Source: Ascarosepion bandense | Taxonomy: Eukaryota > Mollusca > Cephalopoda > Sepiida > Sepiidae | Assembly: GCA_037127315.1 (NCBI GenBank) | Contig: JBBBDQ010000443.1 | Location: 2,049,001-2,113,000 of the forward strand | Length of the DNA: 64,000 nucleotides | Direction: 5' to 3' | Shown: one piece after another, positions 41,816 through 51,904 of the stretch | Layout: every line of letters starts with the position of its first letter | Position numbering within the stretch: position 1 is the first letter of the stretch | Notes under the pieces: generated by a model | The model's input: the letters and a program-made list of their open reading frames with translations, nothing else | What the model was told of the DNA's origin: nothing | Database searches by the model: none | Position numbers and translations under genes: made by a program

Positions 41816-41945
41816 TTTCTCTTACCCACTTCCTGACACCTCCTATAAACAGTCGCTCTTTCTCATAACTTACTTTCTATGTAACCCCCTGCTCAACAGT
41901 GGCAGTAAAATGCCTTGCTTGGGGCAATATGATTATAAAAAAAAA
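41816..41945 (+). pseudogene. Second LINE-J 3' tail
   Basis: Repeats the last 120 bp of the preceding LINE-J (CTCTTTCTCATAACTTACTT, CCCCCTGCTCAACAGTGGCA, GGGGCAATATGATTATAAAA), so the tail was duplicated around the palindrome. Confidence 0.75.
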
Positions 41946-42013
41946 CACATCCATATGAGCATTTCAATCTGACAAGGTTATTTAAGAACATGGTTAGAGT
42001 TCTTAGATCAATA

Positions 42014-43506
42014 TTCAGTTGTCTAGAAAGTTCATGCTTGTTTTTCATTGTTCATGTTCTAACACAGAACACGTCAAATTTATCAACAGATATATGCTTA
42101 CATTTCCAATTAGAGCACATTTCAAACTAGTTCTTGAGAAAGAATGTTTTAAATTATTTATTTCCTTTCAATTTTGTATCCCTATGAAAATGGAAGATTA
42201 TAAGGTACATTTTAGACACTTGATATTATTTGTCGTAAAGTCAAAATATCTCACAAGCCACAGGAAAGATGTGCTGGATACAGTGAAGATGTTTTAGCTG
42301 ACAGAACTGAATGAAAGTGGCTTACTGTTTAGAGTTGGTGATTGTAGCTTTATTGATGAAGAATGCTCAAGCAGCGTCCCCACCCACTAGAGATGACGAC
42401 CAAATCAAGACATTGATTGAGAATAACCCACATTATACAATGCAGAAATTGGCAGAAACTCTAAAGTTAATTGGAGTAGATAGATCTAATTGGAGTAGAT
42501 AGATCTATCTATCGCCCGGTTCACACTTCACCCACGTCTATTGAACAGGTTAAGAGACTCATCCCTTGTTCCCTGTTTAGGATGTGGTTTCCGGCTTTTC
42601 TCTTTTCCAATCTTCTCACGATTACGTAGCCCCCTGCACATCAGTGGTGTTGCCGCCTTGCTCGGGGTGATACGATTAAAAACAAAAAAAAAATCCACCA
42701 TCCATCAGAACTTACTGAAACTTGGGTACTCGATATGCTACAATGTTTGGTTACCACATGATCTGAGTGAAAAGAATCTTTTAGATTGTATTTCTATCTA
42801 TGATTTTTTGTATAAATGCAATGAAAACGCACCCTTTTTGAAGCAACTTCTGATGGGTGATAAGAAATGGATCATTTACAACAATATTCAGCCAAAAAAG
42901 ATCCTGCGATAAGTGACATGAGCCAATTTTAGCCACCTCCAAAGTGGGTCTTTATCCTCAGAAAGTCATGCTGTGCATCTGGTGGGATTGGAACGGAATT
43001 CTGTACGATGAGCTTCTGCCAAATAACCAGTCAGCTGATTCTGAAAAGTACTGGTCACACCTGGATGAATAAAAAATCAGCAATTCATGAAAAATGCCTA
43101 GGATTGGTGAACAAGAAAGGTGTTGTTTTCTAATAGTATGATGCCAGACTTCACGATTATTTGGCAACCTAGCAAAAATTGTTGCAGTTTGGCTGGGATG
43201 TGTTACCCCACTCATCATATTCACCAGACATTCCTCTTAAAGATTTTCATTTATTCAGGTTCTTGTAGAATAATTTCAATGGTAAAAATTTTAATTCTTT
43301 GGATGACATAAAAACATCTTATTGAGTTCTTCGCCATGAAAGCCCCAAAATTCTGGGAAGATAGAATCTTTTAAGTTGAGGGAAAGATAGAGAAAGGTTG
43401 TGCAGCAAAATGGTTGATATTTAGTTAAATAAATATTCAATTGCATCATTTTGCTTTGTGTTTCAATTTCCTTTAAAAGTCAGTATTAAGTTTCTGGACA
43501 ACCCAA
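42014..43506 (+). pseudogene. Mariner transposon, near full length, dead
   Basis: Terminal repeats TTCAGTTGTCTAGAAAGTT and (reverse) TTGGGTTGTCCAGAAACTT, each bordered by TA (42012-42013, 43507-43508). Without the inserted SINE it is about 1.27 kb, the usual mariner length. Transposase remains: MEDYKVHFRHLILF, DDDQIKTLIENNPHYTMQKL, a SINE-A insertion, then STIHQNLLKLGY, VWLPHDLSEKNLLDCISI, MGDKKWIIYNN (first Asp), a frameshifted middle where the second Asp is lost (region 43125-43150), YSPDIP (third Asp of DD34D), and EFFAMKAPKFWEDRIFKL. Multiple shifts and stops make it inactive. Confidence 0.9.
42469..42692 (+). mobile_element. SINE-A inserted in mariner
   Basis: Monomeric copy with AATTGGAGTAGATAGATCT directly doubled at the 5' edge, then the head, middle and full tail (CGTAGCCCCCTGCACATCAG, TTGCTCGGGGTGATACGATT) and A-run. 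It splits the transposase frame between AETLKL and STIHQNL, so it is younger than the mariner insertion. Confidence 0.85.
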
Positions 43507-43834
43507 TATTTTGGTTTTGTAGAATCTTGCGGTATTGGGCAAAAAAATTTGTGCAGCTTATTCTATCTTTAATTTACTTATCTCCTTTATAATTTGTTAT
43601 AACTGATCTATATATGAAGGTATTTGAAATGTTTAAAATTTACTAATTCTTGAATTTTTATCATTTTATGAATTTATAAGATTTTGTTTTATTTTCATTA
43701 TTTACACATGGTCTGTTCTTCTCGTCTTCATTTTCATTCAGGTAGAACCAGCTTTAGGTTTCTTCATCCTTATATGAATATCAGGTATGAATTTCTAATG
43801 CAGTTTTTTTTTTTAACCACCTTTTATGGGTATA
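43507..43834. other. Unassigned AT-rich sequence
   Basis: No recognised feature. Confidence 0.4.
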
Positions 43835-44090
43835 TCATATTGAGTCTGTACTGAGTTAATAATTGCTCAGGTGTTATAAGTTTAAATGTGCAGGTAATGT
43901 AACAGGTAAAAATTGTTTTATTGGAGGGCCCAAGTTCTAAGTCACATTCAGTTCATTATATTCCCTTACTCCTAAATACCCTTGGGGGAACCACCTCTTT
44001 TATCCCCACCTCCCAGCAGTGTGTTAATTAAGACTTGTATCTCAAAACCATTAATATCTCTCAAAAGAATTATTACAATCTGTGGCATTG
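43835..44090 (+). mobile_element. 5S-tRNA SINE, decayed copy
   Basis: TGAGTCTGTACTGAGTTAAT, TTGCTCAGGTGTTATAAGTT follow the 5S rRNA 3' half very loosely. The tRNA part has GCAGGTAATGTAACAGG and CCCAAGTTCTAAGTCACATT, then CTCCTAAATACCCTTGGGGG. Weaker than 46565-46912. Confidence 0.45.
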
Positions 44091-44165
44091 TGCAGTTGCA
44101 AGTTTAAAATAAAAAAATAATAATTTGTTAAATTGTTAAAACATTGATAGTTACATTAAGCTAGG

Positions 44166-44210
44166 GTGTGTGTGTGTATGTATGCGCATATGTGTACATA
44201 TGTGAGTGAT
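44166..44210. repeat. (TG)n-rich microsatellite
   Basis: GGTGTGTGTGTGTATGTATG followed by CGCATATGTGTACATATGTG. Confidence 0.85.
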
Positions 44211-44689
44211 AAGACCAAAAAGACTAGTTTTATTTAGACAACAAATAAATATGATTCTTGTACCAAAGCTCAGCCAGTTTAAGTTACATGTTTCAGATTC
44301 AAAGGTTTTATGATTATTGTTAGAACGAGGGTTGAGACTGATCAGTTTGCGGGTGTCTTTAATATAAATATACCTTCATTTTAAGTGAGTGCAGTGTCTA
44401 GCTTTGACACAGAGATTAGCTTTGATGCAGCAGACTAGCCCAAAGAGAAAGCCCTGCCTGGTTATCAAGGGCGATGTGTGTTGTTGCATTGGAGAATTAT
44501 ACTGCGAAATGCCACGTCATCTCCAGCTTGACTAAAAGAATAAAAGTCCCAATGTCTTAAATCCATTTTCGGATTTATTTGTTCTTTTTTTAATATTCTT
44601 CCTTTCGTTGCTTTTTTGGTGAAAAACGATAACCACACACAGAGCATGGTGTCTTCACTGATTAGCGCCCATCGACAAATGAACCAATA
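44211..44689. other. Unassigned, possible mobile-element debris
   Basis: More GC than average around 44330-44530 (GAACGAGGGTTGAGACTGAT, CCCTGCCTGGTTATCAAGGG). An 82-codon minus frame here has no recognised domain. Could be a transposon piece. Confidence 0.3.
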
Positions 44690-44815
44690 ATGAATTACCA
44701 TTGTTAATACCATTTTTCAACAGTTATTTGGTGTTAAAAATCTAAAAAATATTTTCTGGCTAAATAACTTGAAATGGGTTAATAAGCAAAAGAAGATGAA
44801 TGAATCAACTGATAA
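44690..44815 (+). repeat. Repeat P, deleted copy
   Basis: TTACCATTGTTAATACCATT joins directly to ATATTTTCTGGCTAAATAAC, TTGAAATGGGTTAATAAGC and GATGAATGAATCAACT, so the satellite-monomer part is deleted. Confidence 0.6.
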
Positions 44816-45077
44816 TTTTCCTCTAAATTTCTGGGATGATGATGTTATTATCATTTACATTATGTACATAAGGACTATTGTCACCATATTTGATTTTATG
44901 ATGACAATAAAGATGAGAGTATTTGTCTGAATGTAAATAATATTAAGAGCACCTCACTCCAGAAATTTGGAAAGATTTTATTTAATAAATACTGTATACA
45001 ACTTTAGATAATCTCCTTCAGTGAGTTTGTTACATGATTTTAATATCTTAGATAAATTATGTGTTTCTTTTGTAAGA

Positions 45078-45679
45078 ATATATAAGTATTTTATATATAT
45101 ATAAGTATATGAATATATAATTTTATATATATATATATAAATATATAAGTATATGAATATATAATTTTATATATATATATAAGTATATGAATATATAATT
45201 TTATATAAATATATATAAGTATATGAATATATAATTTTATATATATATATAAGTATATGAATATATATATATATATATATATATATAAGTATATGAATAT
45301 ATAATTTTATATATATATATGTAAGTATATGAATATATAATTTTATATATATATATATAAGTATATGAATATATAATTTTATATATATATATAAGTATAT
45401 GAATATATAATTTTATATATATATATAAGTATATGAATATATAATTTTATATATATATATAAGTATATGAATATATAATTTTATATATATATATATAAGT
45501 ATATGAATATATAATTTTATATATATATATATAAGTATATGAATATATAATTTTATATATATATATATAAGTATATGAATATATAATTTTATAGATATAT
45601 ATATATATATATATAAGTATATGAATATATAATTTTATAGATATATATATATATATATATATAAGTATATGATATAATT

Positions 45680-45711
<32 letters not shown>

Positions 45712-45896
45712 AGTATATGAATATATAATTTTATAGATATATATATATATATATATAAGTATATGAATATATAATTTTATAGATATATAGATATATATAT
45801 ATATATAAGTATATGAATAATATAATTTTATATATATATATATATATATAAGTATATGAATATATAATTTTATAGATATATATATATATATATATA
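45078..45896. repeat. AT-rich satellite, unit about 35-45 bp
   Basis: About 20 copies of AAGTATATGAATATATAATT followed by TTAT and a variable (AT)n. In later units TTATAG replaces TTATAT and the (AT)n is longer. Unit length is commonly 34-35 bp at the left and up to 50 bp at the right. Confidence 0.95.
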
Positions 45897-45898
45897 TT

Positions 45899-46055
45899 CC
45901 ATTTGTAAACGAGTTATTATGTGACCCAGGTTTCTAACTCATTTACAAATGAAAAATATTCAAAAGTTCTATAATATAATCATATTGAGCACTTTTTAAT
46001 ACAAATATACACTGGTCTAATTGTATTATGACCAAAAATTAAGTAATTAAACAAT

Positions 46056-46057
<2 letters not shown>
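45899..46057 (+). repeat. Repeat E (Penelope-like end), copy 2
   Basis: It starts with an inverted repeat, CATTTGTAAACGAGTTA / TAACTCATTTACAAATG (one mismatch), around TATGTGACCCAGG, then AAATATTCAAAAGTTCTA and TTAAACAATCAATA, ending in (TA)n. It matches 15605-15745. Confidence 0.65.

Positions 46058-46107
<50 letters not shown>
46058..46107. repeat. (TA)n microsatellite
   Basis: About 25 TA units at the end of repeat E. Confidence 0.95.
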
Positions 46108-46109
<2 letters not shown>

Positions 46110-46564
46110 GCGTAAGGATATATAAGTATTTTAAGTCTTCAGTGCTGTAATGAAATGAATTTTTTAACATGATATTGACTAAGTTCTGGATAACAGTTAC
46201 TTTCTTTTATTTTTATCAAGTATTTCTTATAGGAAAACAGTTAAAGGCTAATTCTGATTTTAGTTCACATTCTTTCTTTCTATAATTTTCTTTGTCCAAA
46301 ATTCAACCAAAGTTATCCATTTTCTGTATGTGATTACTTCCAAGTCTGAAAATAAATGATTGGTCAATGTCTGGGTTAAAACTATTCCTGTCTGATTTGA
46401 TTTTCTCTATCGTCAGCCATGATGCTTGATTAACAAAATAAAATAAATAAATAAATACAGATTTAATTGGGAATATTATTTTTATTCTAATAGGATGAAT
46501 ACTGATTTTTATGTACACCTTTTTTTGGTTATCTAAAACTAGTCCAGTTTTTATATGATCACTA
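46108..46564. other. Unassigned AT-rich sequence
   Basis: No recognised element. A minus frame of 118 codons overlaps it and the SINE that follows; it has no domain content. Confidence 0.35.
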
Positions 46565-46912
46565 AAATTTAGCAATGTCTTGCCTGGTCGATACTTAGAT
46601 GGGTTACTGCTTGGGAATACCAGGTGTTGTAAGCTTGAATGTGCAACTAGTAAATTCATTAACAGCTTGGAATTGGAAATTTGAGAGCTGAGTTCCGATT
46701 CCAGTCAGGTTCATTATGTTCACTTCAAAAATATCCTTGAGAATAGTATGAATGTACCTATTTTCCTCCAGCTATGGGTTAATTAGTAGGATTTGTATCA
46801 GCAAGTCAGTATTATCTCCCAAAAAATTCTCACAATTGTAAAAATATTTTCTAACTTTAAATAACCTGCAAAAAGTTGGATAAGTCATAAAACTCAGATC
46901 AATCAACCAAAA
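46565..46912 (+). mobile_element. 5S-tRNA SINE, best copy
   Basis: 46565-46632 follows the 3' half of animal 5S rRNA: TTAGCAATGTCTTGCCTGG, TCGATACTTAGATGGGTTAC, TGCTTGGGAATACCAGGTGT and TGTAAGCTT. It is followed at once by a tRNA-like part (GAATGTGCAACTAGTAAATT, GAGCTGAGTTCCGATTCCAG with a B box), a SINE-T-like body (AAAATATCCTTGAGAATAGT, GCTATGGGTTAATTAGTAGG) and the tail ATTTTCTAACTTTAAATAAC, TGCAAAAAGTTGGATAAG, ending in ATCAATCAACC. A 5S-plus-tRNA composite SINE. Confidence 0.7.
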
Positions 46913-47236
46913 GTCGTGCGTATTCCAATGAGACTATTTGTAAGTTAAAATGATACAAATTGAAAAATAATTAATAACAAATTTTATATGGAAAATCTCT
47001 GAGCATTCCCAAACAAAAAAAAATTCTTTCCCAATTTTTTTACAATTGACATTACTGCCATGATAGCAGAATAATTGGGCATGACTAAGTGTAATTGATA
47101 AAATGCTTAACAAATATAATCGACAATATTTACAATAAACTAAGGAAAAGGCCAAAATAATACTAAGCAAACAAATTCTGGAATGTTTTTCTAACAAGAA
47201 ATATTCAGACTGGTGTATATATATATATATATATAA
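46913..47236. other. Unassigned AT-rich, ends in (TA)n
   Basis: No recognised feature apart from the TA run at 47215-47236, which adjoins a LINE-J 3' end. Confidence 0.4.
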
Positions 47237-47620
47237 TCATATTGCCCCAAGCAAGGCATTTTACTGCCACTGTTTTGCAGGGGGTTACATAGGAGGAAAG
47301 TTATGAGTAAGAGTGACATATTACAGACAGTGTCAGGAAATGGGTAGAGAAGGATGAGAATACTGATGAGAGATGGGTGGACAGAAAAAGTAGCATAAGA
47401 GAGAGGATGCAGTTTAGTGAGATAGGAGATGACTATTGACTTTACATTTAAATTCTTGGAGATTGTAGCTGTTGGGGAAACAAGTAAATGGAAGAGAATT
47501 CCACAGGCGGGAAGTGCGAGTAAAGAAGCTGCTGGAATAGAATTTGCATTTACGTTTTATTGGTTTCAGAGTAAAAGGATGGGACCTAGTTGCTAATCTT
47601 GTGGCTCAAGTAAATTCATA
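47237..47620 (-). pseudogene. LINE-J 3' end, interrupted
   Basis: Minus strand: the tail starts ATTGCCCCAAGCAAGGCATT and TTGCAGGGGGTTACATAGG in plus reading, then the C-terminus with NSLPF-like and FPNSYNLQEF remains. It is cut at 47620 by an AT run and a Penelope-like hairpin, and resumes at 47800. Confidence 0.75.
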
Positions 47621-47750
47621 TATATATATATATACACACACATATTATCCTATGTCTTTAGCACAACTCAGAGTTTCATGCACTCTGAAATCATCAGGTG
47701 CTTATTATTAACTGACTATTTCCTGATTTAACATCTTGTAGAATGATGCT
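47621..47750 (-). repeat. Penelope-like terminal segment within LINE-J
   Basis: AT run followed (in reverse) by CACCTGATGATTTCAGAGTG, CATGAAACTCTGAGTTGTGC and TAAAGACATAGG. It resembles the segment at 11990-12045 and sits between the two halves of a LINE-J copy. Confidence 0.5.
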
Positions 47751-47799
47751 TGCAATATTTCATCTGTAGGATAAGGGTTGTAAAATGGGAAGTAATTCC

Positions 47800-47960
47800 T
47801 TACCCCAAGATTGCAAAGATGCTTCTGAATTCTGTCAAGGTAGGAAAGTGAAGACTGTGTAGCTCAAGCCCAGATATAGCAACAGTACTCCACTTTAGGT
47901 CTGATCTGGCTTTTGTAACAATAAAGCATACCAGGCACAGTCAGATATTTAGCTGAGTTA
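47800..47960 (-). pseudogene. LINE-J continuation, decayed
   Basis: TTCTGAATTCTGTCAAGGTA, CCCAGATATAGCAACAGTAC and TCCACTTTAGGTCTGATCTG align to the LINE-J stretch at 27990-28200 on the same strand. Confidence 0.65.
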
Positions 47961-48249
47961 GAAGGAGACGATTATTTTTTTTTTGTAACTTCAGCAATGG
48001 TTTGCATATATTGAGTTCCACTTGAGAGTTGGGGTAAACTTTAGTCTCAATAAGAGTCTAAAGCAAGGTGCCTCCTTGAGAGTACAAGGAGGTTAGTTGC
48101 CTTGAATGTCTATTGAGACTCAAGTAGAAGAGCATTAATTATTTAGGGGTCTGGAAATGCTAAAATAAAAGTACTTGTTCCTTTATTATATGACATTTCA
48201 GTGGGTGGAAGTGACTTTATTAATATCCAAGGTAGTGCTGAAAAGTTCT

Positions 48250-48675
48250 CAGTCCAACTAAATAATTTCACGGCTTCTGCTCCAGTGAACTTAGATCACT
48301 GGTGCCTCCTAGGTATGAATTTACATGAGCTACTAGATTAACAACTAGGTCCCACCCTTTTACAGTGAAACCAATAAAATGTAACCACAATCGCACCTTC
48401 AGCCTGTTTACTTGCTTCCCCGACAGCTACAATCTCCAAGAATTTAAATGTAACGTCAATAGACATTTCCTATCTCACTAACTTGCATCCATTCTTTCAG
48501 GTTCTTTTTTCCATCTACTCCACCCCCATTCTCGGTATTCTCGTTCGTCTATTACCCTCCTCCTGACATTTCCCATAACTAACCCCTCTTTCTCATCACT
48601 TTCTCCTATGTAAACCCCTGCACAACAGTGGCAGTAGAATGCCTTGCTTGGGGTGAGATGATTTTTAAAAAAAAC
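48250..48675 (+). pseudogene. LINE-J 3' end
   Basis: CGGCTTCTGCTCCAGTGAAC (FHGFCS-ELRSL) through CAACTAGGTCCCACCCTTTT, a deletion, then TGCTTCCCCGACAGCTACAA and the tail TGTAAACCCCTGCACAACAG, CTTGCTTGGGGTGAGATGAT. It lies opposite to the copy at 47.2 kb. Confidence 0.78.
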
Positions 48676-48723
48676 AAGAAGAGACTAAAATAAATTCTCA
48701 TGTTAAGTCTATCAGCTAGACTT

Positions 48724-49060
48724 GAAAATTATTTAAGCCAAGAGCTTAATTCAATACCTAACCACATCAGAGGTGAACAAAAACTGGAGTTGAAAAAAGG
48801 GAGATGACTGATATTGTGATATCTGGAAGAGGCATGGAATATAGAACTAGAACAATCTACCTTGGTGGATGAAATAAATGATTTGGTTTGAAAATTATTT
48901 AGGCCAAGAGCTTAATTCAATACCTAGCCACATCAGAGGTGAACAAAAACTGGAGTTGAAAAAGGGAGATTATTGATACTGAGATATCTGGAAGAGGAAT
49001 GGAACATGGAACTAGAACAATCTACCTTGGTGGATGAAATAAATGTTTTGGTTTGAAAAT
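48724..49060. repeat. 166-bp tandem duplication
   Basis: GAAAATTATTTAAGCCAAGA starts at 48724 and again at 48890; both copies run through GAACAATCTACCTTGGTGGA. A third start follows at about 49055. The two copies are nearly identical apart from about a dozen changes. Confidence 0.9.
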
Positions 49061-49084
49061 TTCAATGTATATCACATGCAGAAG

Positions 49085-49170
49085 GCCAGAGTGTACAACA
49101 GCCATAGCATCATGAATATGACAATAAAGATGAGGACAACAGTCCAGACAATGTAAATGGTGTAAACAGA
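49085..49170 (+). repeat. Repeat H, copy
   Basis: GTGTACAACAGCCATAGCAT, AATATGACAATAAAGATGAG and GACAACAGTCCAGACAATGT. A near match is at 49855-49915 (AAAGATGCGGACAACAGTTC) and reverse matches at 2440 and 62195. Confidence 0.6.
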
Positions 49171-49509
49171 ATAACATTTTTAATTTTTGGTATTTTTGAA
49201 AGACTTTTTAAAATATCTAATACTTAAATTGTAATCATTTAAAAACTTGATTTGTTCACGTAGATTCTCATTTTTAAAAATTCATTATGATACTAAAATA
49301 ATAAAAAAATGATTTCCTGTAAAATTGATGCTTTATAAGTTCATCAGTTCTTCATAGTTTTTAATCAGGAATGGTTTTTAGTAATTGCCCTTATGGTTTT
49401 ATTTTTCTGACAATACAACGTTTTCCTCCAGTATTTGTCTATACTTTTGAGATGAGGTAGTATTTACATTGTTTGTACTTCTGTTCTCATCTTTATTGCT
49501 GTAATATAC
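49171..49509. other. Unassigned AT-rich sequence
   Basis: No recognised feature. Confidence 0.4.
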
Positions 49510-49845
49510 CGTTATAGTAAAACATACCTGTTCCTCAGATAATGGACTCTCCCTCCTATATTAATAAGAGTTAACAGGAAGTTTACTCGAGAAGTTCTTG
49601 GGAAGTTCATAAAAGTTCTAGAGAGTTCTTTAGTGTTCTATTGGTGTTCAGTAGAACTATTAGTTCCAGTTTGGACATAGTTGGACTAAGGCAGTTGATA
49701 TTGGTCGGCAGTTAGCTGAATACTAAGGAATCAGCTTATAGTGGAAGATTACCAAGTTCCTAACAGTTTGGGGGCGTTAATTCGATTAGCAGCTGACATA
49801 GCACGATTATAACCTTCAGTGCGAAAACTACTCCACAACACATAC
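49510..49845 (+). mobile_element. LTR plus leader (LTR-L), copy 2
   Basis: AAACATACCTGTTCCTCAGA, TAATGGACTCTCCCTCCTAT, GAAGTTTACTCGAGAAGTTC, then ATTACCAAGTTCCTAACAGT, TTGGGGGCGTTAATTCGATT and CACGATTATAACCTTCAGTG. It has a 60-bp segment (TTCATAAAAGTTCTAGAGAG and on) missing from copy 1. The CTAACA|GTTTGGGGGCG junction looks like an LTR end and leader. No internal genes here. Confidence 0.6.
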
Positions 49846-50149
49846 AATGACCGAAACATCATAAATATGGCAATAAAGATGCGGACAACAGTTCAGATAA
49901 TGCAAATAATGTTTTCCTCTTTGTTGATCCTTCTTTTCACTCGTCAGTAATGGCTACTTTCCATGGTATGAATCCTTTTTGAGATACTCTAAGAAGTTTG
50001 TCTCACCAGCTTAATGATTGTACTAGAATGATTTACTTTTGTAAAGAATACCCTGACCCCACCCAAACATTGATCCTTACACAACTCAATAAAAATTTGC
50101 ATGGTAAATTCTGTTCTGAAGAAGGGACATATTTGTGACAAAGGGTTCT
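49846..50149. other. Repeat H second copy, then unassigned
   Basis: 49855-49915 is repeat H (CGAAACATCATAAATATGGC). The rest is unrecognised. Confidence 0.5.
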
Positions 50150-51180
50150 TATTATTTTATGCAAGTGTCCCTTCAGGACATAGATCCTCCACATCTTTTT
50201 GTCTCTTGTAGCTCTTAATACCTTTTGTCTTGTTATATCTCCCAAATCTGGCTCTGCTATCCATTAGTTTAAGCCCATCAAGTATACCATGCACTGTTTT
50301 CTCGTCTCTTTCTCTCTACCCGCCCTGTGAGTTTTAGATTCTCAAACATTTCTTCCTCATTATGTGTCCCAGAAACTTTAGCTAGCTCTTCCTAATGTTA
50401 AGTATAAGTTGTTGGTTTTTTTTTGTTTTGTTTTTTTCCATTCTCTCCAAAACCTCGTCATTGCTCACATGTTCAGTCTATGGTATCATCAACATCCTTC
50501 TGTAGAACCACAATTTTGTCCTTTTAAGTCTTTCCTTCATCTTTGAGGAGATTGTCCAGCATTTGCTGCCATACAGGAAAACAGATATCATGTAACAGTC
50601 CAGCACTCTTTTCTTTGATTTCAACAAAATGTTTCTGTCTCTTAATATACTATGGTCCTGGGTATGACAGTAAACTGCATCTAGCAGCAAGGCCTCTGAT
50701 TGGGAGGTTGTGAGGAGCATGGAACCACCTCTTAATTGCTGTTGTTCCCAGGGCCACCTTGACTCAGAGTGGCAGCACCTATTAGGGTCCCAGCTATGGA
50801 TAAATAGTTAACCCCCAAACTGGGGTTAAAATGCTATGAAAGTATTTACCAACAAAACTTTTTTGAATGAAAAATGTTACCATTAAAACCTTTTTTAAAT
50901 GAAAAATGTTACCAACAAAACGTTTTTGAATGAAAAATAACTGTGATTTAAAATAAAAATATGCTTCTAAACAATCCCCCCACCAAAAATATAAACAAAC
51001 AAACTAAATAAAACAAATCAAAATGATTTTCAGCCTTAAATGACCTAATGAAGGGTTGATATGCTGGTTAAATGAATCAACCAACCAACCAACATTAATA
51101 CTCTACTCAGCCTTTGGAATGCATCCTTGTCCAATACATTTTCAGAGTGTTGTACTTTCTAATTAGCACGGCCTACGTAT
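50150..51180 (-). pseudogene. LINE-R copy interrupted by repeat C
   Basis: Minus strand: KSKKRVLDCYMISVFLYGSK, CWTISSKMKERL and KLWFYRRML, and near the 3' end RATRDKKMWRIYVLKGHL. The frame is split by repeat C (50650-51092); the LINE resumes at ATTAATACTCTACTCAGCCT (51093), matching TTTTAATACTCTGCTCAGCT of the 18.6-kb copy. Confidence 0.78.
50650..51092 (+). repeat. Repeat C, copy 3, with target-site-like flanks
   Basis: The element starts near ATGGTCCTGGGTATGACAGT and ends near GGTTGATATGCTGGTTAAAT with AATGAATCAACCAACC. The LINE-R sequence CTTAATATAC on the left and ATTAATACTC on the right is an approximate duplication, giving the boundaries and a length of about 440 bp. Internally it has three 31-bp-like ACCAACAAAACNTTTTTGAA blocks. 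Confidence 0.75.
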
Positions 51181-51904
51181 AAAAGTAAAGGTTCTTCTTG
51201 AAAAGATTTCTTGAGAATATTTTATGCAACCTACATGAAGGTTGGAGAATGTGGCAGCTAAAATATTGTGTTGAAAGGCTGAATGTGTCATGGAATCAGA
51301 CTCATGCTTTATCTTAAAACTACAAGCAAGCATTAGAAGATTCAGTTTTCAGTTTCTTGAATTACTAGAAGTTGATGATTTTTTTTTTTCAAATACCATG
51401 TCCCTTTAGGATGAAGAGAATCATGGCTTTGCCAATATTCTGTTTCTTTCTTATCTTTGAATTGCTATCATTTCATAGCAAAGATACTGTAATGGTTTAT
51501 TGCTGTTTTTTCAAAAAATTTGATTCCAATGTAGTTTTACTTCAAGGTTAGAGAAGCCAGTCCATTTTGCTGTTTTATCCATAGCTAGGGAGAGAATAAA
51601 TGAATGCATGCCTTTTCAAAGAGAAGTAGCAAAACTCAGTGATAATTTGGACTTAATGATTCCACTTCTTTTATGTAGAATTCAAGTTGACTTACATTAG
51701 TGCCATGGCCTCTCTGTAATCCCAGCCGAAGAACTAATGACCAAATCGGTTCCATTTTATCAGGAGTAAAATACACACCCAGGAATTCACCCAATGGCAG
51801 GCCAGCAAATAGACTGACCCACTCTGATAGTGAACTGGCCTTTGCCTTTTTGGTGATTACTTCAGTTTATCTTTTGCTACTTGATACACTGATGAATAAG
51901 TAGC
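51181..51904. other. Mostly unassigned, SINE and LINE-R debris
   Basis: ATACCATGTCCCTTTAGGAT at 51394 is a LINE-R 3' end fragment. TTTATCCATAGCTAGGGAGA at 51575 resembles the SINE-T2 body. A 67-codon frame at 51700-51903 (SDSELAFAFLVITSVYLLL) has no recognised domain. Confidence 0.4.

Noticed and set aside
46303..46659. 118-codon minus-strand frame
   Set aside because: It overlaps the 5S-tRNA SINE in antisense and has no recognisable domain.
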